A DNA stretch of 64,000 nt from an uncultured bacterium (GCA_903826405.1 CAIKEH010000042.1:1-64000); one strand, 5' to 3'. Counted from the stretch's first letter, positions 7,682-18,163 are shown. Program-made: numbers and translations. Notes: generated by a model from the letters alone, not told the origin.

Positions 7682-8731
7682 TCAATCCTTTTTTCCGGAA
7701 AGGGTGAATCCAAATGTGCTTCCGACATCGGGTTTGCTGCGCACATGTATGCTGTGCCCATGGGCCTCTATGATATGCTTGCAAATGGCGAGACCGAGCC
7801 CGGTCCCACCGATATTCCTGCTGCGGCCGAAATCTGTCCGGTAGAATCTTTCGAAGATCCGGGGAAGGTGCTCCTCGGCAATGCCAATCCCGTCGTCACT
7901 GATCTCCACAAGTATGTTTTTTCCATCGGTGTTATAGATGCTGGCTTCTAATTGGCCGTTTTCCTTACCGTACTTGATGGCATTCTCCACCAGATTGGTC
8001 AGAACCTGTCGGATCTTTTCCTTGTCTGCATGTACAGTAATTGGATTTTCGCATCCTTTTTTGATGAAACAGCTTATGTTCTTTTCGTGTGCTTTGATGG
8101 AAAGGGATTCAAACACTTCTCTAAACAATTCCTGAATGGTGAAATTCACTGGTTGGAGGGGCTGTTCCCCACTTTCCAGTTTGGATATCTCATCCAGATC
8201 ATCGATCAGGTTCACCAGACGGTTCACATTCTTATAAGCATTGTCCAGAAAACGTCGGTTGACCTCGGGATTCTCCAATGCCCCATTCAGCAACGTATCC
8301 ACATAGCCTTGGATAGCGAACACCGGAGTTTTGAATTCATGGGATAAGTTCTGAAGAAACTCCTTCCGATAGGCTTCGTTCTGCCTAAGTTTCTCTACTT
8401 CCTCTGATCTTCTTGTAGCCCATTTTGCGACATCGGCACTCACCTCATCGATACTTTTCTGTGGCAGGATGTTCTTGTTGTAGAATTCCTCCCTCTTGGT
8501 CGCCTTGGTCTGGTAAATGAACTTATAGATCAATTTGATCTTCCTGTAGATGAAACGTTGTATGAAATAGTGGGTCAGGAAAAAGGCAATGGCGAAGAGC
8601 ATGGCGAAGTTGAGCAGCGGCTCCCACCAGATACGGAAAAAAAAGAGATTGACCAGGCCTCCGGCAACCGCTATCGCGAGAGCAATGATGGCCGACACCT
8701 GACTGGGCGTTATGTTCTTTGTTTCCCACAT
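7682..8731 (-). CDS. Sensor histidine kinase, PhoR-like
   Basis: 349 residues from the Met at 8731; an open frame upstream overlaps the regulator gene and is not conserved-looking. Two membrane helices (~11-31 and ~37-57) leave almost no periplasmic loop, followed by a coiled linker, the HisKA dimerisation helix with His131 in LQNLSHEFKTPV, and a HATPase domain with N box (NLVENAIKYGKEN), DDGIGIAEEHLPRIFERFYR and GGTGLGLAICK. There is no PAS domain. A sensor without a periplasmic domain recalls PhoR, which senses the state of the phosphate transporter, but phosphate sensing here is inferred from the neighbouring phosphonate genes. It lies 52 bp downstream of the regulator, in one operon. Confidence 0.88.
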   Translation of the reverse strand: MWETKNITPSQVSAIIALAIAVAGGLVNLFFFRIWWEPLLNFAMLFAIAFFLTHYFIQRFIYRKIKLIYKFIYQTKATKREEFYNKNILPQKSIDEVSADVAKWATRRSEEVEKLRQNEAYRKEFLQNLSHEFKTPVFAIQGYVDTLLNGALENPEVNRRFLDNAYKNVNRLVNLIDDLDEISKLESGEQPLQPVNFTIQELFREVFESLSIKAHEKNISCFIKKGCENPITVHADKEKIRQVLTNLVENAIKYGKENGQLEASIYNTDGKNILVEISDDGIGIAEEHLPRIFERFYRTDFGRSRNIGGTGLGLAICKHIIEAHGHSIHVRSKPDVGSTFGFTLSGKKD

Positions 8732-8783
8732 ACCTGTAATGTACTCAAAATACGGTTGGTGGAAGGGTTGGCAGGAAGGGTCT

Positions 8784-9464
8784 TCAGATGTCGAGTTTAT
8801 AGCCGACGCCTTTGACGGTAGTGATGCAATCGATGCCCAATTTCTGGCGGATCTTGCGGATATGCACATCGATGGTACGGTCTCCAACGATCACATCAGA
8901 ACCCCAGATGTGGTTCAATATCTCGTTGCGGAGGAAGACTCTGCCTGGTTTGGAGGCCAGCAGGTAGAGCAGTTCAAATTCTTTTTTTGCCAGGCTGATG
9001 GGTTGCCCCTTATAGCCTACCATGAATTGCTCGGGATCTATCCGAAGATCATTGATCTCGATGGTCTTTGTTTCCGCAGGCTTGGCCAGACGACGGAACA
9101 AAGAATTGACCTTGGTCACCAGAACCTTTGGGCTAACGGGCTTGCTGATGAAATCGTCGGCACCATATTCAAGACCTTTGACGTGGGATAGTTCATCGTT
9201 TAGAGCGGTCAGAAAGATGATCAGCGTATCTTTATAAGCCTCCTGCGCCCTCAGGGTCCGGCATACTTCCATCCCATTCTTACGGGGCATCATGACATCA
9301 AGGATGATGAGATCAGGTTTGTAGAGCTTGGCCTGGTGAAGCCCTGCTTCCCCATCCGGTGCGGTGGCCACATCATACCCTTCATTCCGAAGATTATACT
9401 GGATGATCTCCAGAATGTCAGGCTCATCATCAACCACCAGTACTTTCTTCGCCTTGCTGTCCAT
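8784..9464 (-). CDS. OmpR/PhoB-family response regulator
   Basis: 226 residues: receiver domain with the acidic pair Asp12-Asp13, phospho-acceptor Asp56 in LIILDVMMPRKNG, Thr in FLTALND and Lys in FISKPVSP, then a C-terminal winged helix (SLAKKEFELLYLLASKPG, VIVGDRTIDVHIRKIRQKLG, VKGVGYKLDI) of the OmpR type. It is the first gene of a two-gene operon with the PhoR-like kinase and has a good promoter 18 bp upstream (9482-9489). It is likely activated by phosphotransfer from that kinase. The adjacent phosphonate/phosphodiester genes make phosphate-starvation control a reasonable but unproven guess. Confidence 0.9.
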   Translation of the reverse strand: MDSKAKKVLVVDDEPDILEIIQYNLRNEGYDVATAPDGEAGLHQAKLYKPDLIILDVMMPRKNGMEVCRTLRAQEAYKDTLIIFLTALNDELSHVKGLEYGADDFISKPVSPKVLVTKVNSLFRRLAKPAETKTIEINDLRIDPEQFMVGYKGQPISLAKKEFELLYLLASKPGRVFLRNEILNHIWGSDVIVGDRTIDVHIRKIRQKLGIDCITTVKGVGYKLDI

Positions 9465-9481
9465 TTCACGTTGAATTTACG

Positions 9482-9489
9482 CAAATTTA
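9482..9489 (-). promoter_or_regulatory. Bacteroidota -7 promoter element for the regulator-kinase operon
   Basis: TAAATTTG on the minus strand matches the TAnnTTTG consensus and ends 18 bp before the regulator start codon. Confidence 0.6.
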
Positions 9490-9563
9490 ACCCGGACTTG
9501 TTCAGCTATTGCCAATACGCGGGTTATGAAATTGTTAAGTGGACGCTGGCGGAAGCGATCATG

Positions 9564-9586
9564 GTTATCGGTGCTCTCCCGATAAC
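9564..9586. promoter_or_regulatory. Perfect 8-7-8 inverted repeat in the divergent promoter region (operator candidate)
   Basis: GTTATCGG (9564-9571) and CCGATAAC (9579-9586) are perfect inverse complements around a 7-nt spacer. There is no T-tract on either side, so it is not a terminator. It lies between the regulator promoter (9482-9489) and the -7 element of the exported protein (9614-9621), about 28 bp upstream of the latter, where a transcription factor could act on either gene. Confidence 0.55.
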
Positions 9587-9613
9587 TAACTGCCGGATAC
9601 GATGATAATCAGT

Positions 9614-9621
9614 TAATTTTG
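9614..9621 (+). promoter_or_regulatory. Bacteroidota -7 promoter element for the large exported protein
   Basis: TAATTTTG matches TAnnTTTG exactly and lies 17 bp before the ATG at 9639. Confidence 0.6.
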
Positions 9622-9638
9622 CAAGACCTGTGTGCCTC

Positions 9639-11846
9639 ATGAAAAGAAAAGCCTTGCTCCCCCTTTTGTTGACCCTGGTCTGCCTGACGGTTCGGGCTGC
9701 CCCAGATACAGGTATACATCGTATTGACATACGCAGGGTAAAGCTTCATGAGGATATCGACAAGTACCAGCTTGCCTTGCTCAAGGCTCATGGAAAGAAC
9801 GATTCTCTGGTGATCGTGAGTAAAGATGAGGAGGTGAATCTCCTCGTTACAGATATTCTTACCCGTCAGGTGGATGAGATGCAGGATTCCATCGAGTTGA
9901 GTGCGAGGCTGGACCATCGGTTGAAAGTAAAATACCTGACCGGCCTGCAAGGCATGCTCAAGGGTTTGATAGAAGGATGGCAACAGGGAAGTTTTCATCC
10001 GGACCAGACGCCGGTACTGTATGCCCAATTCCTTGAACTCATGCAAACTGATCTCGAAGGGAAGAGCATATTGCCGGTAGTTGAGAAATATCCTTATGAG
10101 ACCGGGAACATTCTGGTAAATGCATCATACAGCGTATTCTTCGAGAATGCGGGTTTCCAACCTTCAAAGATCATCCTGTTCCGGAAATATTGCTCGATCC
10201 ATCCAGATCAGATTCTGCCCAGACTGGAATATTACGCCGATGTTCCATTTGCTGATAGTCTGGTCAAGTATGCTGCACATGCTTTTCCGAACCAGTTCTA
10301 TGATTATGCGGCTGCTTCGAGGACGAATGTGGGCAGGTTGATCCGGCAGAATCCCGACACCTTAGTGCGCGCTATCACTCAGATGGCCAACAGCAAAAGC
10401 GGAAGGCTGTATTATCCTTTCTTAGACGAGGTCATGCATGGACGACAGACAATCGCCTCGATAGGGCAGGTCATGAACGACAGTTTCCAGTATTATGATC
10501 TGCTGGTCCAGACGGAGATTGCCAATGCCCGGCGTATCCATAACCGAGACACCCCCATGGTTGCGGGGGAGGTCACTAAAATGCTTCAGCGTAAGGCTCA
10601 GGAGACCTTCATCAACGAGATCAATGCACTTCACGATTCACCGGATCCGCTCAGATTCCGAATACTTGAAGGGTTCACGCCTCAGCAACTTTATTTCCTG
10701 ATCGTTCTTGGTGAGGATGTCATCTATACTTCCAGTTACAAAGGTGTGTATAACCGCATGATGGAAAGGATGCGCATTCCTTCAGGGGATACCTTGCTCA
10801 TGAGTGTTCAATTCGACCATTTCAAGAAGTTCATTAAAATGGCGGCAGGCTACAACAAGCTGGATCATTTCCTGTACACTTTCCCGGACAGCAGTGCGCA
10901 GCGACTGATGATCGCCTTTGCGAGAGGACTGGATAGGAGCGGTAGCCTTGAAGAGGCGGTTGATGTTGCAGACTCCTACGGAAGCATCAATACGCCATCC
11001 ATCAAGAAACTGATCGACCGGGAGATCGGCAAGAGCCTCATCGATAGCCGTGCCTCCGGCGACAAAAGAAGCAAAACGATATACCATATACTCCAGACCA
11101 TATTCAGATCTTCCTCCGACAGTTCCATCGATCTTTCCGAAAAACTGGGCATTCCTCCCGTCTACAAAGTGAATTACAGCAGGCTGGCCGATGATCAGGG
11201 CAGGGTGATTCAGTTGGTGTTCTTCTACGGCGACAAGGACGGTGCAGAGTCATATGCCAATTTCATGGGCATGTTCAGCGCAAAGGATTGGAAGGTCACC
11301 AAAAATAAGGAGTGGGTGGAGATACGTTCCATCAAGGGCAAGCCGGTTTGGATCTTCGCCAACCTGCCTTTGGATAATTCCAAAGGTGACGATCCCGATG
11401 CAAAGGCACAGGAACACTTGTTGGATTTTCTGGAGACGAACAAACTCAAACCGACTATCGTTATCCATCGCGGTCACAGTTATCATGTCAAATACACCAT
11501 AAAACAACTTCCGGAATCGGCTGATATAGTCATCCTCGGATCCTGCGGCGGGTACCATAATTTGGATGATGTGCTTCGAACATGCCCGGATGCGCACATC
11601 ATTTCTTCAAAGGAAGTGGGAACCAAGAATGTGAATGAGCCCATACTCCGGGCCATCAATGACGAACTGCTTGCTGGACGCAGTATCGAATGGATCCCTT
11701 TGTGGAAAAGCCTGGCTGCACAGTTCACCACGCCGGAGGGGCGGGAGAGGTTCGACAATTACATACCACCTCACAAGAATTTGGGTGCACTTTTCATCAA
11801 GGCATATTCCAAAGCGATGGAAAGCAAAGCGTCTTCTGAACATTGA
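9639..11846 (+). CDS. Large exported protein of unknown function with a caspase-fold-like C-terminal region
   Basis: 735 residues from the ATG at 9639; a GTG three codons earlier is less likely. Residues 1-22 form a signal peptide (KRK, then hydrophobic, then VRAAP). Residues ~23-500 look mostly helical and I recognise no family. The C-terminal ~190 residues read as an alternating alpha/beta domain: VIQLVFFYGDKDG, PVWIFANLPL, then TIVIHRGHSYHV with His610/His613, and 23-26 residues later ADIVILGSCGGY with Cys636. A hydrophobic strand ending in H-x-G-H and a second ending in G-S-C-G-G is the catalytic layout of clan CD peptidases (caspases, gingipains, separase, CHAT); the spacing is short but like separase. 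Protease function is inferred. The gene has its own promoter and a dyad upstream, and precedes an ABC exporter. Confidence 0.7.
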   Translation: MKRKALLPLLLTLVCLTVRAAPDTGIHRIDIRRVKLHEDIDKYQLALLKAHGKNDSLVIVSKDEEVNLLVTDILTRQVDEMQDSIELSARLDHRLKVKYLTGLQGMLKGLIEGWQQGSFHPDQTPVLYAQFLELMQTDLEGKSILPVVEKYPYETGNILVNASYSVFFENAGFQPSKIILFRKYCSIHPDQILPRLEYYADVPFADSLVKYAAHAFPNQFYDYAAASRTNVGRLIRQNPDTLVRAITQMANSKSGRLYYPFLDEVMHGRQTIASIGQVMNDSFQYYDLLVQTEIANARRIHNRDTPMVAGEVTKMLQRKAQETFINEINALHDSPDPLRFRILEGFTPQQLYFLIVLGEDVIYTSSYKGVYNRMMERMRIPSGDTLLMSVQFDHFKKFIKMAAGYNKLDHFLYTFPDSSAQRLMIAFARGLDRSGSLEEAVDVADSYGSINTPSIKKLIDREIGKSLIDSRASGDKRSKTIYHILQTIFRSSSDSSIDLSEKLGIPPVYKVNYSRLADDQGRVIQLVFFYGDKDGAESYANFMGMFSAKDWKVTKNKEWVEIRSIKGKPVWIFANLPLDNSKGDDPDAKAQEHLLDFLETNKLKPTIVIHRGHSYHVKYTIKQLPESADIVILGSCGGYHNLDDVLRTCPDAHIISSKEVGTKNVNEPILRAINDELLAGRSIEWIPLWKSLAAQFTTPEGRERFDNYIPPHKNLGALFIKAYSKAMESKASSEH

Positions 11847-11899
11847 CTGTTGGCGGAAAGATCCCCGTCCGGTAATTGGAAATTCACGAATTTGCGGGC

Positions 11900-13717
11900 A
11901 TGTCCGTAGCACCAGCCGCCAAGAAGAACCTGTTCGACCTTGCCTTACTGCGCAGGGTGTTCGGTTATACGGCCCCCTATCGGGATAAATTCATAATTTC
12001 TGTTGTACTCTCCGTGCTGTTGGCGCTGCTTTCTCCCATTCGCCCCATGCTCGTCAACTACAGCATCAGTCATATCGTGGGAGATGTGCATTCCACCAGA
12101 AACATGGTGCTGGACCTGCTTTTCAGGATAACCCTACTTCAGGTGATTCTCCTGGTCGTAGAAACCCTGCTCAGGTTCTGGTTCACTTACCTAACTGCAT
12201 GGTTGGGACAGACCGTCGTACGCGACCTGCGTATCAAAGTATATCAAAAAGTGATTGGTCTCAATCTCACACAGTTCGATACGACACCCATCGGCACGTT
12301 GACGACACGCACGATCAACGATATAGAAGCCATCAATGATATTTTCTCGGAAGGACTTGTACCCATCATCGCAGACCTGCTATCGATCGTGGCCATCCTG
12401 GCCGCCATGTTCTGGACAGATTGGAGGCTGACTCTGATATGCTTGATCCCCTTTCCCCTGCTGATCCTGGCCACTTATTATTTTAAAGAAAGTGTGAATC
12501 GATCATTCATCAGGGTACGTAATGCCGTGGCCGCTCTGAATGCTTTTGTTCAGGAGCATATCACCGGCATGCAGGTGGTACAAGCTTTCGTGGCTGAGGA
12601 TACGGAAATGGCCAAATTCCGTGACATTAACCGAGAGCACCGGGATGCGAATATCAAGGCAATATTCGCTTATTCGTTGTTCTTCCCTTTCGTGGAGATC
12701 ATCCTTGCTTTTTCCATGGGATTGCTGGTGTGGTTCGCCGCTATACAGGCATTGGGACTTCCTCCGGAAAAAGCTGCGGAGATTTCCGGTATCATCGTTT
12801 CCTTCATCATCATGCTAAACCTGCTTTTCCGACCGCTGCGCATGATCGCAGATAAATTCAACGTCCTCCAAATGGGGATGGTGGCCAGTGAGAGGGTGTT
12901 CAAAGTTCTTGACAATCCTGACCAGATCAGTAAAGAAGGTAGTCATTCCCCTGAAAAAGTCAAGGGTGATGTTCGATTCGAAGGGGTTTGGTTCGCTTAT
13001 AAATCCGATCAGTACGTGCTCAAGGACATCAGTTTCCACATCAAACCCGGGGAGACGCTCGCTATTGTAGGTCATACGGGAAGCGGAAAAACCTCCATCA
13101 TAAGTCTGCTCAATCGGCTTTATGCAATCAACAAAGGAAGTATTCTTGTAGATGATGTGGCCATTGAGGATTATGCATTACACTCGCTCCGGAGTCAGAT
13201 CGGAGTTGTCCTGCAAGATGTCTTCCTCTTCTCCGGTTCCATCCTGGACAATGTGACTCTTCGGAATACGGCCATTTCGCGCGAAGAGGTGGAAAAAGTT
13301 GCAAAACTAATTGGAATTCATGAATTTATAATCCAGTTACCCGGAGGGTACGATTATAATGTCATGGAAAGGGGAGGTACATTATCCATGGGCCAGCGAC
13401 AACTACTTTCATTCATAAGAGCGCTACTGTTCGACCCTTCCATCCTGATATTGGACGAGGCCACCTCTTCGGTAGACACCCAGTCTGAGCAGTTGATCCA
13501 GCGTGCCATTGAAACCATGATCTCTGGCCGAACCTCCATCGTCATCGCCCATCGGCTTTCCACCATCCGAAAAGCCAGCAAGATCTTAGTGCTAGAAAAT
13601 GGAGTAGTCATGGAGAACGGAACGCATGATGAGTTGATGGCCAAAGGTGGTTTTTATGCGGATCTCTACAACCTTCAATTCAATCGGCACACCCCACACG
13701 TGGTGCAAAAAAAATAG
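11900..13717 (+). CDS. MsbA-like ABC exporter (fused membrane and ATPase domains)
   Basis: 605 residues from the ATG at 11900; a TTG 24 bp upstream is the other option. The N-terminal ~320 residues contain six membrane helices of a type I exporter, with LARNAVAAL-like coupling segments such as FIRVRNAVAALNAFVQEHITGM. The ATPase domain has Walker A GHTGSGKTS, the Q-loop (VVLQDVFLFSGS), signature LSMGQRQ in place of LSGGQ (common in this group), Walker B SILILDEATSSVD and the switch His in VIAHRLST. It works as a homodimer or heterodimer to export lipids, lipid A precursors or drugs across the inner membrane; the substrate cannot be read from the sequence. It follows the exported protein by 53 bp, with no terminator visible between them. 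Confidence 0.88.
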   Translation: MSVAPAAKKNLFDLALLRRVFGYTAPYRDKFIISVVLSVLLALLSPIRPMLVNYSISHIVGDVHSTRNMVLDLLFRITLLQVILLVVETLLRFWFTYLTAWLGQTVVRDLRIKVYQKVIGLNLTQFDTTPIGTLTTRTINDIEAINDIFSEGLVPIIADLLSIVAILAAMFWTDWRLTLICLIPFPLLILATYYFKESVNRSFIRVRNAVAALNAFVQEHITGMQVVQAFVAEDTEMAKFRDINREHRDANIKAIFAYSLFFPFVEIILAFSMGLLVWFAAIQALGLPPEKAAEISGIIVSFIIMLNLLFRPLRMIADKFNVLQMGMVASERVFKVLDNPDQISKEGSHSPEKVKGDVRFEGVWFAYKSDQYVLKDISFHIKPGETLAIVGHTGSGKTSIISLLNRLYAINKGSILVDDVAIEDYALHSLRSQIGVVLQDVFLFSGSILDNVTLRNTAISREEVEKVAKLIGIHEFIIQLPGGYDYNVMERGGTLSMGQRQLLSFIRALLFDPSILILDEATSSVDTQSEQLIQRAIETMISGRTSIVIAHRLSTIRKASKILVLENGVVMENGTHDELMAKGGFYADLYNLQFNRHTPHVVQKK

Positions 13718-13784
13718 GCCATTTTCGACCCGGAAGATGGGGGTAAAAACCTGCAATAAATAAGGTAATTCACCCCCGCAACCC

Positions 13785-13792
13785 TATCTTTG
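13785..13792 (+). promoter_or_regulatory. -7 promoter element of the ATP synthase operon
   Basis: TATCTTTG matches TAnnTTTG and lies 19 bp upstream of the atpB ATG, within a 94-bp gap after the ABC exporter gene. Confidence 0.65.
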
Positions 13793-13811
13793 CGGCAAAT
13801 TTGCGACATAC

Positions 13812-15181
<1,370 letters not shown>

Positions 15182-15205
15182 GGATTGCGAAGGCAAGGAA
15201 CCTAC

Positions 15206-15240
15206 TACTGCATCCAAAGCACAGGGCGGAGGATGCAGTA
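15206..15240 (+). promoter_or_regulatory. Intercistronic stem-loop between atpE and atpF
   Basis: A perfect 10-bp stem (TACTGCATCC 15206-15215 with GGATGCAGTA 15231-15240) with a 15-nt loop, followed by CTTTTC. It lies 25 bp after the atpE stop. It could be a partial terminator or an mRNA 3'-end stabiliser that lets the c subunit be made in excess over the downstream subunits. Confidence 0.7.
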
Positions 15241-15270
15241 CTTTTCAAACAACAGAAAAAATCATAAGAC

Positions 15271-15774
15271 ATGGATCTGTTATTACCCGGTTTCGGTCTG
15301 CTTTTTTGGACGCTCGTGGCATTTGGGATCGTGTTCTTCATCCTCAAGAAGTTCGCCTGGAAGCCCATCCTGGACTCCCTTGACCAACGGGAGCGGACGA
15401 TCGCGGACTCTCTTGCCACTGCAGAAAAAGTGAAGGCAGAAATGGCGATGTTGAAGAGTGAGAACGAAGCTCTTCTGGCACAGGCCCGGGAGGAAAGAGC
15501 CCATATGCTGAAAGAAGCCAAAGAGACCAAAGACAGGATCATCAATGAGGCAAAGGAACAGGCGAAGACCGAAGCGAACAAGATCATCACGGAAGCTGGC
15601 CATGCCATTTCCAACCAGAAAATGGCCGCTCTTACAGATGTGAAGAACGAGATAGGTAACATGGTCATAGAAATAGCCGAGAAGGTGATACGCAAAGAGT
15701 TGGCAAACAAATCTGAACAGGAATCTTATATCAGGAAACTGGCGGATGAACTGCCTATCTCCGGCAAAAATTAA
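15271..15774 (+). CDS. atpF: F0F1 ATP synthase subunit b
   Basis: 167 residues: one membrane helix near the N-terminus (LLFWTLVAFGIVFFILKKF) and a long charged helix rich in Glu, Lys and Ala (residues ~35-140) that forms the peripheral stalk. KKFAWKPILDSLDQRE after the membrane helix is the conserved hinge of b subunits. It links F0 to F1 through the delta subunit. The gene sits 89 bp after atpE, with a hairpin in the gap, and 20 bp before atpH. Confidence 0.95.
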   Translation: MDLLLPGFGLLFWTLVAFGIVFFILKKFAWKPILDSLDQRERTIADSLATAEKVKAEMAMLKSENEALLAQAREERAHMLKEAKETKDRIINEAKEQAKTEANKIITEAGHAISNQKMAALTDVKNEIGNMVIEIAEKVIRKELANKSEQESYIRKLADELPISGKN

Positions 15775-15794
15775 TAGAACAATACCCCATCAGC

Positions 15795-16358
15795 ATGCGG
15801 CAAACCAGAGTAGCAGGCAGGTATTCCAAAGCCCTTTTCGACCTGGCCAAAGAGACCAATCAGGTTGAGGAAGTAAAGAAGGACATCGAACTGATCCGTT
15901 CCGTCAATCACGATGAACTGAGCAAAGTCCTCGTGTCGCCCGTGATAAACGCCGAGAAAAAGGTCCGCATATTCAACGATGTGTTCGGCGCCAACATCAG
16001 CAAACTCACCCTTTCCTTCTTCGACCTCATCTTCAAAAAAGGCAGGTCCGTGGTCATGCCGGACATACTCCAGAGTTTCGACGATCATTACCGGGAGTAC
16101 AAAGGGATCAAAGTGGTGGAATTGACCACTGCAGTTCCCATGGATGCTGCCATGAGGGAGGATCTGAAGACGAGGCTGCAGAAGATTCCGGCTTATGCGA
16201 ATAAGACCGTGGAATTACAGGAAAAGGTGGATGATAAGATCATCGGAGGATTTGTTGCTCAGTTCGGCGATATGCTTTTCGATGCAAGCATCCGCCATGA
16301 CCTACAGTACATCAAGAAGCATTTTGTAGAGAACATGTACAAACAGAAGATCAGATAA
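15795..16358 (+). CDS. atpH: F0F1 ATP synthase subunit delta
   Basis: 187 residues, the normal size of OSCP/delta. The N-terminal helical bundle opens with RVAGRYSKALFDLA, and the C-terminal part carries the family signature VELQEKVDDKIIGGFVAQFGD. Delta caps F1 and binds the end of the b-subunit stalk. It lies in the ATP synthase operon, 33 bp before atpA, and shows nothing unusual. Confidence 0.95.
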   Translation: MRQTRVAGRYSKALFDLAKETNQVEEVKKDIELIRSVNHDELSKVLVSPVINAEKKVRIFNDVFGANISKLTLSFFDLIFKKGRSVVMPDILQSFDDHYREYKGIKVVELTTAVPMDAAMREDLKTRLQKIPAYANKTVELQEKVDDKIIGGFVAQFGDMLFDASIRHDLQYIKKHFVENMYKQKIR

Positions 16359-16391
16359 TACCATTCATTAGTCATATTTAAAAAGCCCCTT

Positions 16392-17969
16392 ATGGCAGAT
16401 ATAAAACCAGATGAGATATCCGCGATACTGCGCCAGCAGTTGCATAGCTTCAACAGCTCCGCAGAACTGGAAGAGATAGGAACCGTATTGCAGGTGGGTG
16501 ATGGCATCGCCCGCATCTATGGACTGAACAATGTGAAATCAGGTGAACTGGTCGAGTTCGAGACCGGGGTGAAAGCAATAGCCCTGAACCTGGAGGAAGA
16601 TAATGTTGGCGTGGTCATGATGGGTTCAGGTTCAGATATCAAAGAGGGCTCCAGAGTACGTCGAACCGGGAAGATCGCTTCCATCAGAGTTGGTGAAGGA
16701 CTGGTGGGAAGGGTTATCAATACCCTCGGTGAGCCGATCGATGGGAAAGGCCCCATCGCAGGGGAACTCTATGAAATGCCCCTGGAACGCAAAGCTCCGG
16801 GCGTTATATTCCGCGAACCGGTAAAGGAACCCTTGCAGACGGGGATCAAAGCCATCGACGCCATGATCCCTATCGGTCGTGGACAGCGTGAACTGATCAT
16901 CGGTGACCGCCAGACTGGAAAGACGGCCATTGCTGTGGACACCATCATCAACCAAAAGGAATTCTACAAAGCCGGCAAGCCGGTATATTGCATCTATGTA
17001 GCCTGTGGTCAGAAAGCTTCCACCATTGCAGGTGTGATGAAGACCCTTCAGGATCATGGCGCCATGGAGTACACCACGATCGTGGCTTCTTCAGCTGCTG
17101 ACCCCGCTCCGCTCCAGTTCTACGCTCCTTTCTCTGGAGCGGCAATCGGTGAATTTTTCCGGGACACCGGCAGGCCAGCACTGATCATTTATGATGACCT
17201 TTCCAAACAGGCCGTAGCTTATCGTGAGGTTTCCCTTCTCCTGCGTCGCCCGCCCGGACGTGAAGCTTATCCCGGAGACGTCTTTTACCTTCATAGCCGC
17301 CTTCTCGAAAGGGCAGCAAAGGTCATCAGCAAAGATGAGGTGGCCAGGAACATGAATGATCTTCCTGATTCCATCCGCCATCTGGTCAAAGGCGGAGGTT
17401 CCCTGACCGCACTCCCGATCATCGAAACTCAGGCAGGTGACGTATCCGCATACATTCCAACCAACGTGATCTCAATCACGGATGGTCAGATATTCCTCGA
17501 GTCGAATCTTTTCAACTCAGGCATCCGTCCAGCCATCAACGTAGGTATCTCTGTGAGCCGCGTGGGTGGTAATGCCCAGATCAAGTCGATGAAGAAAGTA
17601 GCAGGCACACTCAAACTTGACCAGGCCCTGTACCGTGAGATGGAAGCCTTCTCCAAATTCGGTGGCGACCTCGATGCTGCAACAAAGCAGGTTCTTGAGA
17701 AAGGTGCCCGTAACGTGGAGATATTGAAACAAGGTCAGTATCAGCCCGTAACCGTGGAAAAACAGGTTGCCATCATCTATCTGGGAACACAAGGACTTCT
17801 GCGCGAACTGCCGGTGAAGCGTGTCAAGGAATTTGAGGAGCACCTCCATCTTGAGCTGGAGAATCAATTCCCTGAAATACTGGCTGAATTCAAGAAGGGT
17901 AATCTTCCGGAGGATGCGGTCAACAAACTCACAACACTTGCGAAGAATCTGATCGCACAGTACAAATAA
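16392..17969 (+). CDS. atpA: F0F1 ATP synthase subunit alpha
   Basis: 525 residues, full length. N-terminal beta barrel (residues ~25-95), the nucleotide-binding core with Walker [40 protein letters not shown], and the arginine-finger region [12 protein letters not shown] near residue 380. Alpha forms the hexamer with beta and holds the non-catalytic nucleotide sites. It ends the operon here: a strong terminator follows within 25 bp, and atpG, which normally follows atpA, is missing from this position, as are atpD and atpC. Confidence 0.97.
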   Translation: MADIKPDEISAILRQQLHSFNSSAELEEIGTVLQVGDGIARIYGLNNVKSGELVEFETGVKAIALNLEEDNVGVVMMGSGSDIKEGSRVRRTGKIASIRVGEGLVGRVINTLGEPIDGKGPIAGELYEMPLERKAPGVIFREPVKEPLQTGIKAIDAMIPIGRGQRELIIGDRQTGKTAIAVDTIINQKEFYKAGKPVYCIYVACGQKASTIAGVMKTLQDHGAMEYTTIVASSAADPAPLQFYAPFSGAAIGEFFRDTGRPALIIYDDLSKQAVAYREVSLLLRRPPGREAYPGDVFYLHSRLLERAAKVISKDEVARNMNDLPDSIRHLVKGGGSLTALPIIETQAGDVSAYIPTNVISITDGQIFLESNLFNSGIRPAINVGISVSRVGGNAQIKSMKKVAGTLKLDQALYREMEAFSKFGGDLDAATKQVLEKGARNVEILKQGQYQPVTVEKQVAIIYLGTQGLLRELPVKRVKEFEEHLHLELENQFPEILAEFKKGNLPEDAVNKLTTLAKNLIAQYK

Positions 17970-17990
17970 AACATCCTTTCCATGTTATCG

Positions 17991-18021
17991 ACCAGCGCAA
18001 CCCTGCGCTGGTCATTTTTTT
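17991..18021 (+). terminator. Rho-independent terminator of the ATP synthase operon
   Basis: A perfect 9-bp stem (ACCAGCGCA 17991-17999 with TGCGCTGGT 18004-18012), a 4-nt loop and a run of T from 18015. It shows that the operon really ends after atpA. Confidence 0.92.
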
Positions 18022-18163
18022 GGATGTCATTGGATCTTTTAATACCGTCTCCAAAAATAAAAATGGGAATTTGAAGAGACCGAAGGTCGATCCATGAATG
18101 CCAATTTTTATATGGCCTTATTGATATCCCAAACCTATGAAACTGCTGAGGTGTTCTATGACG

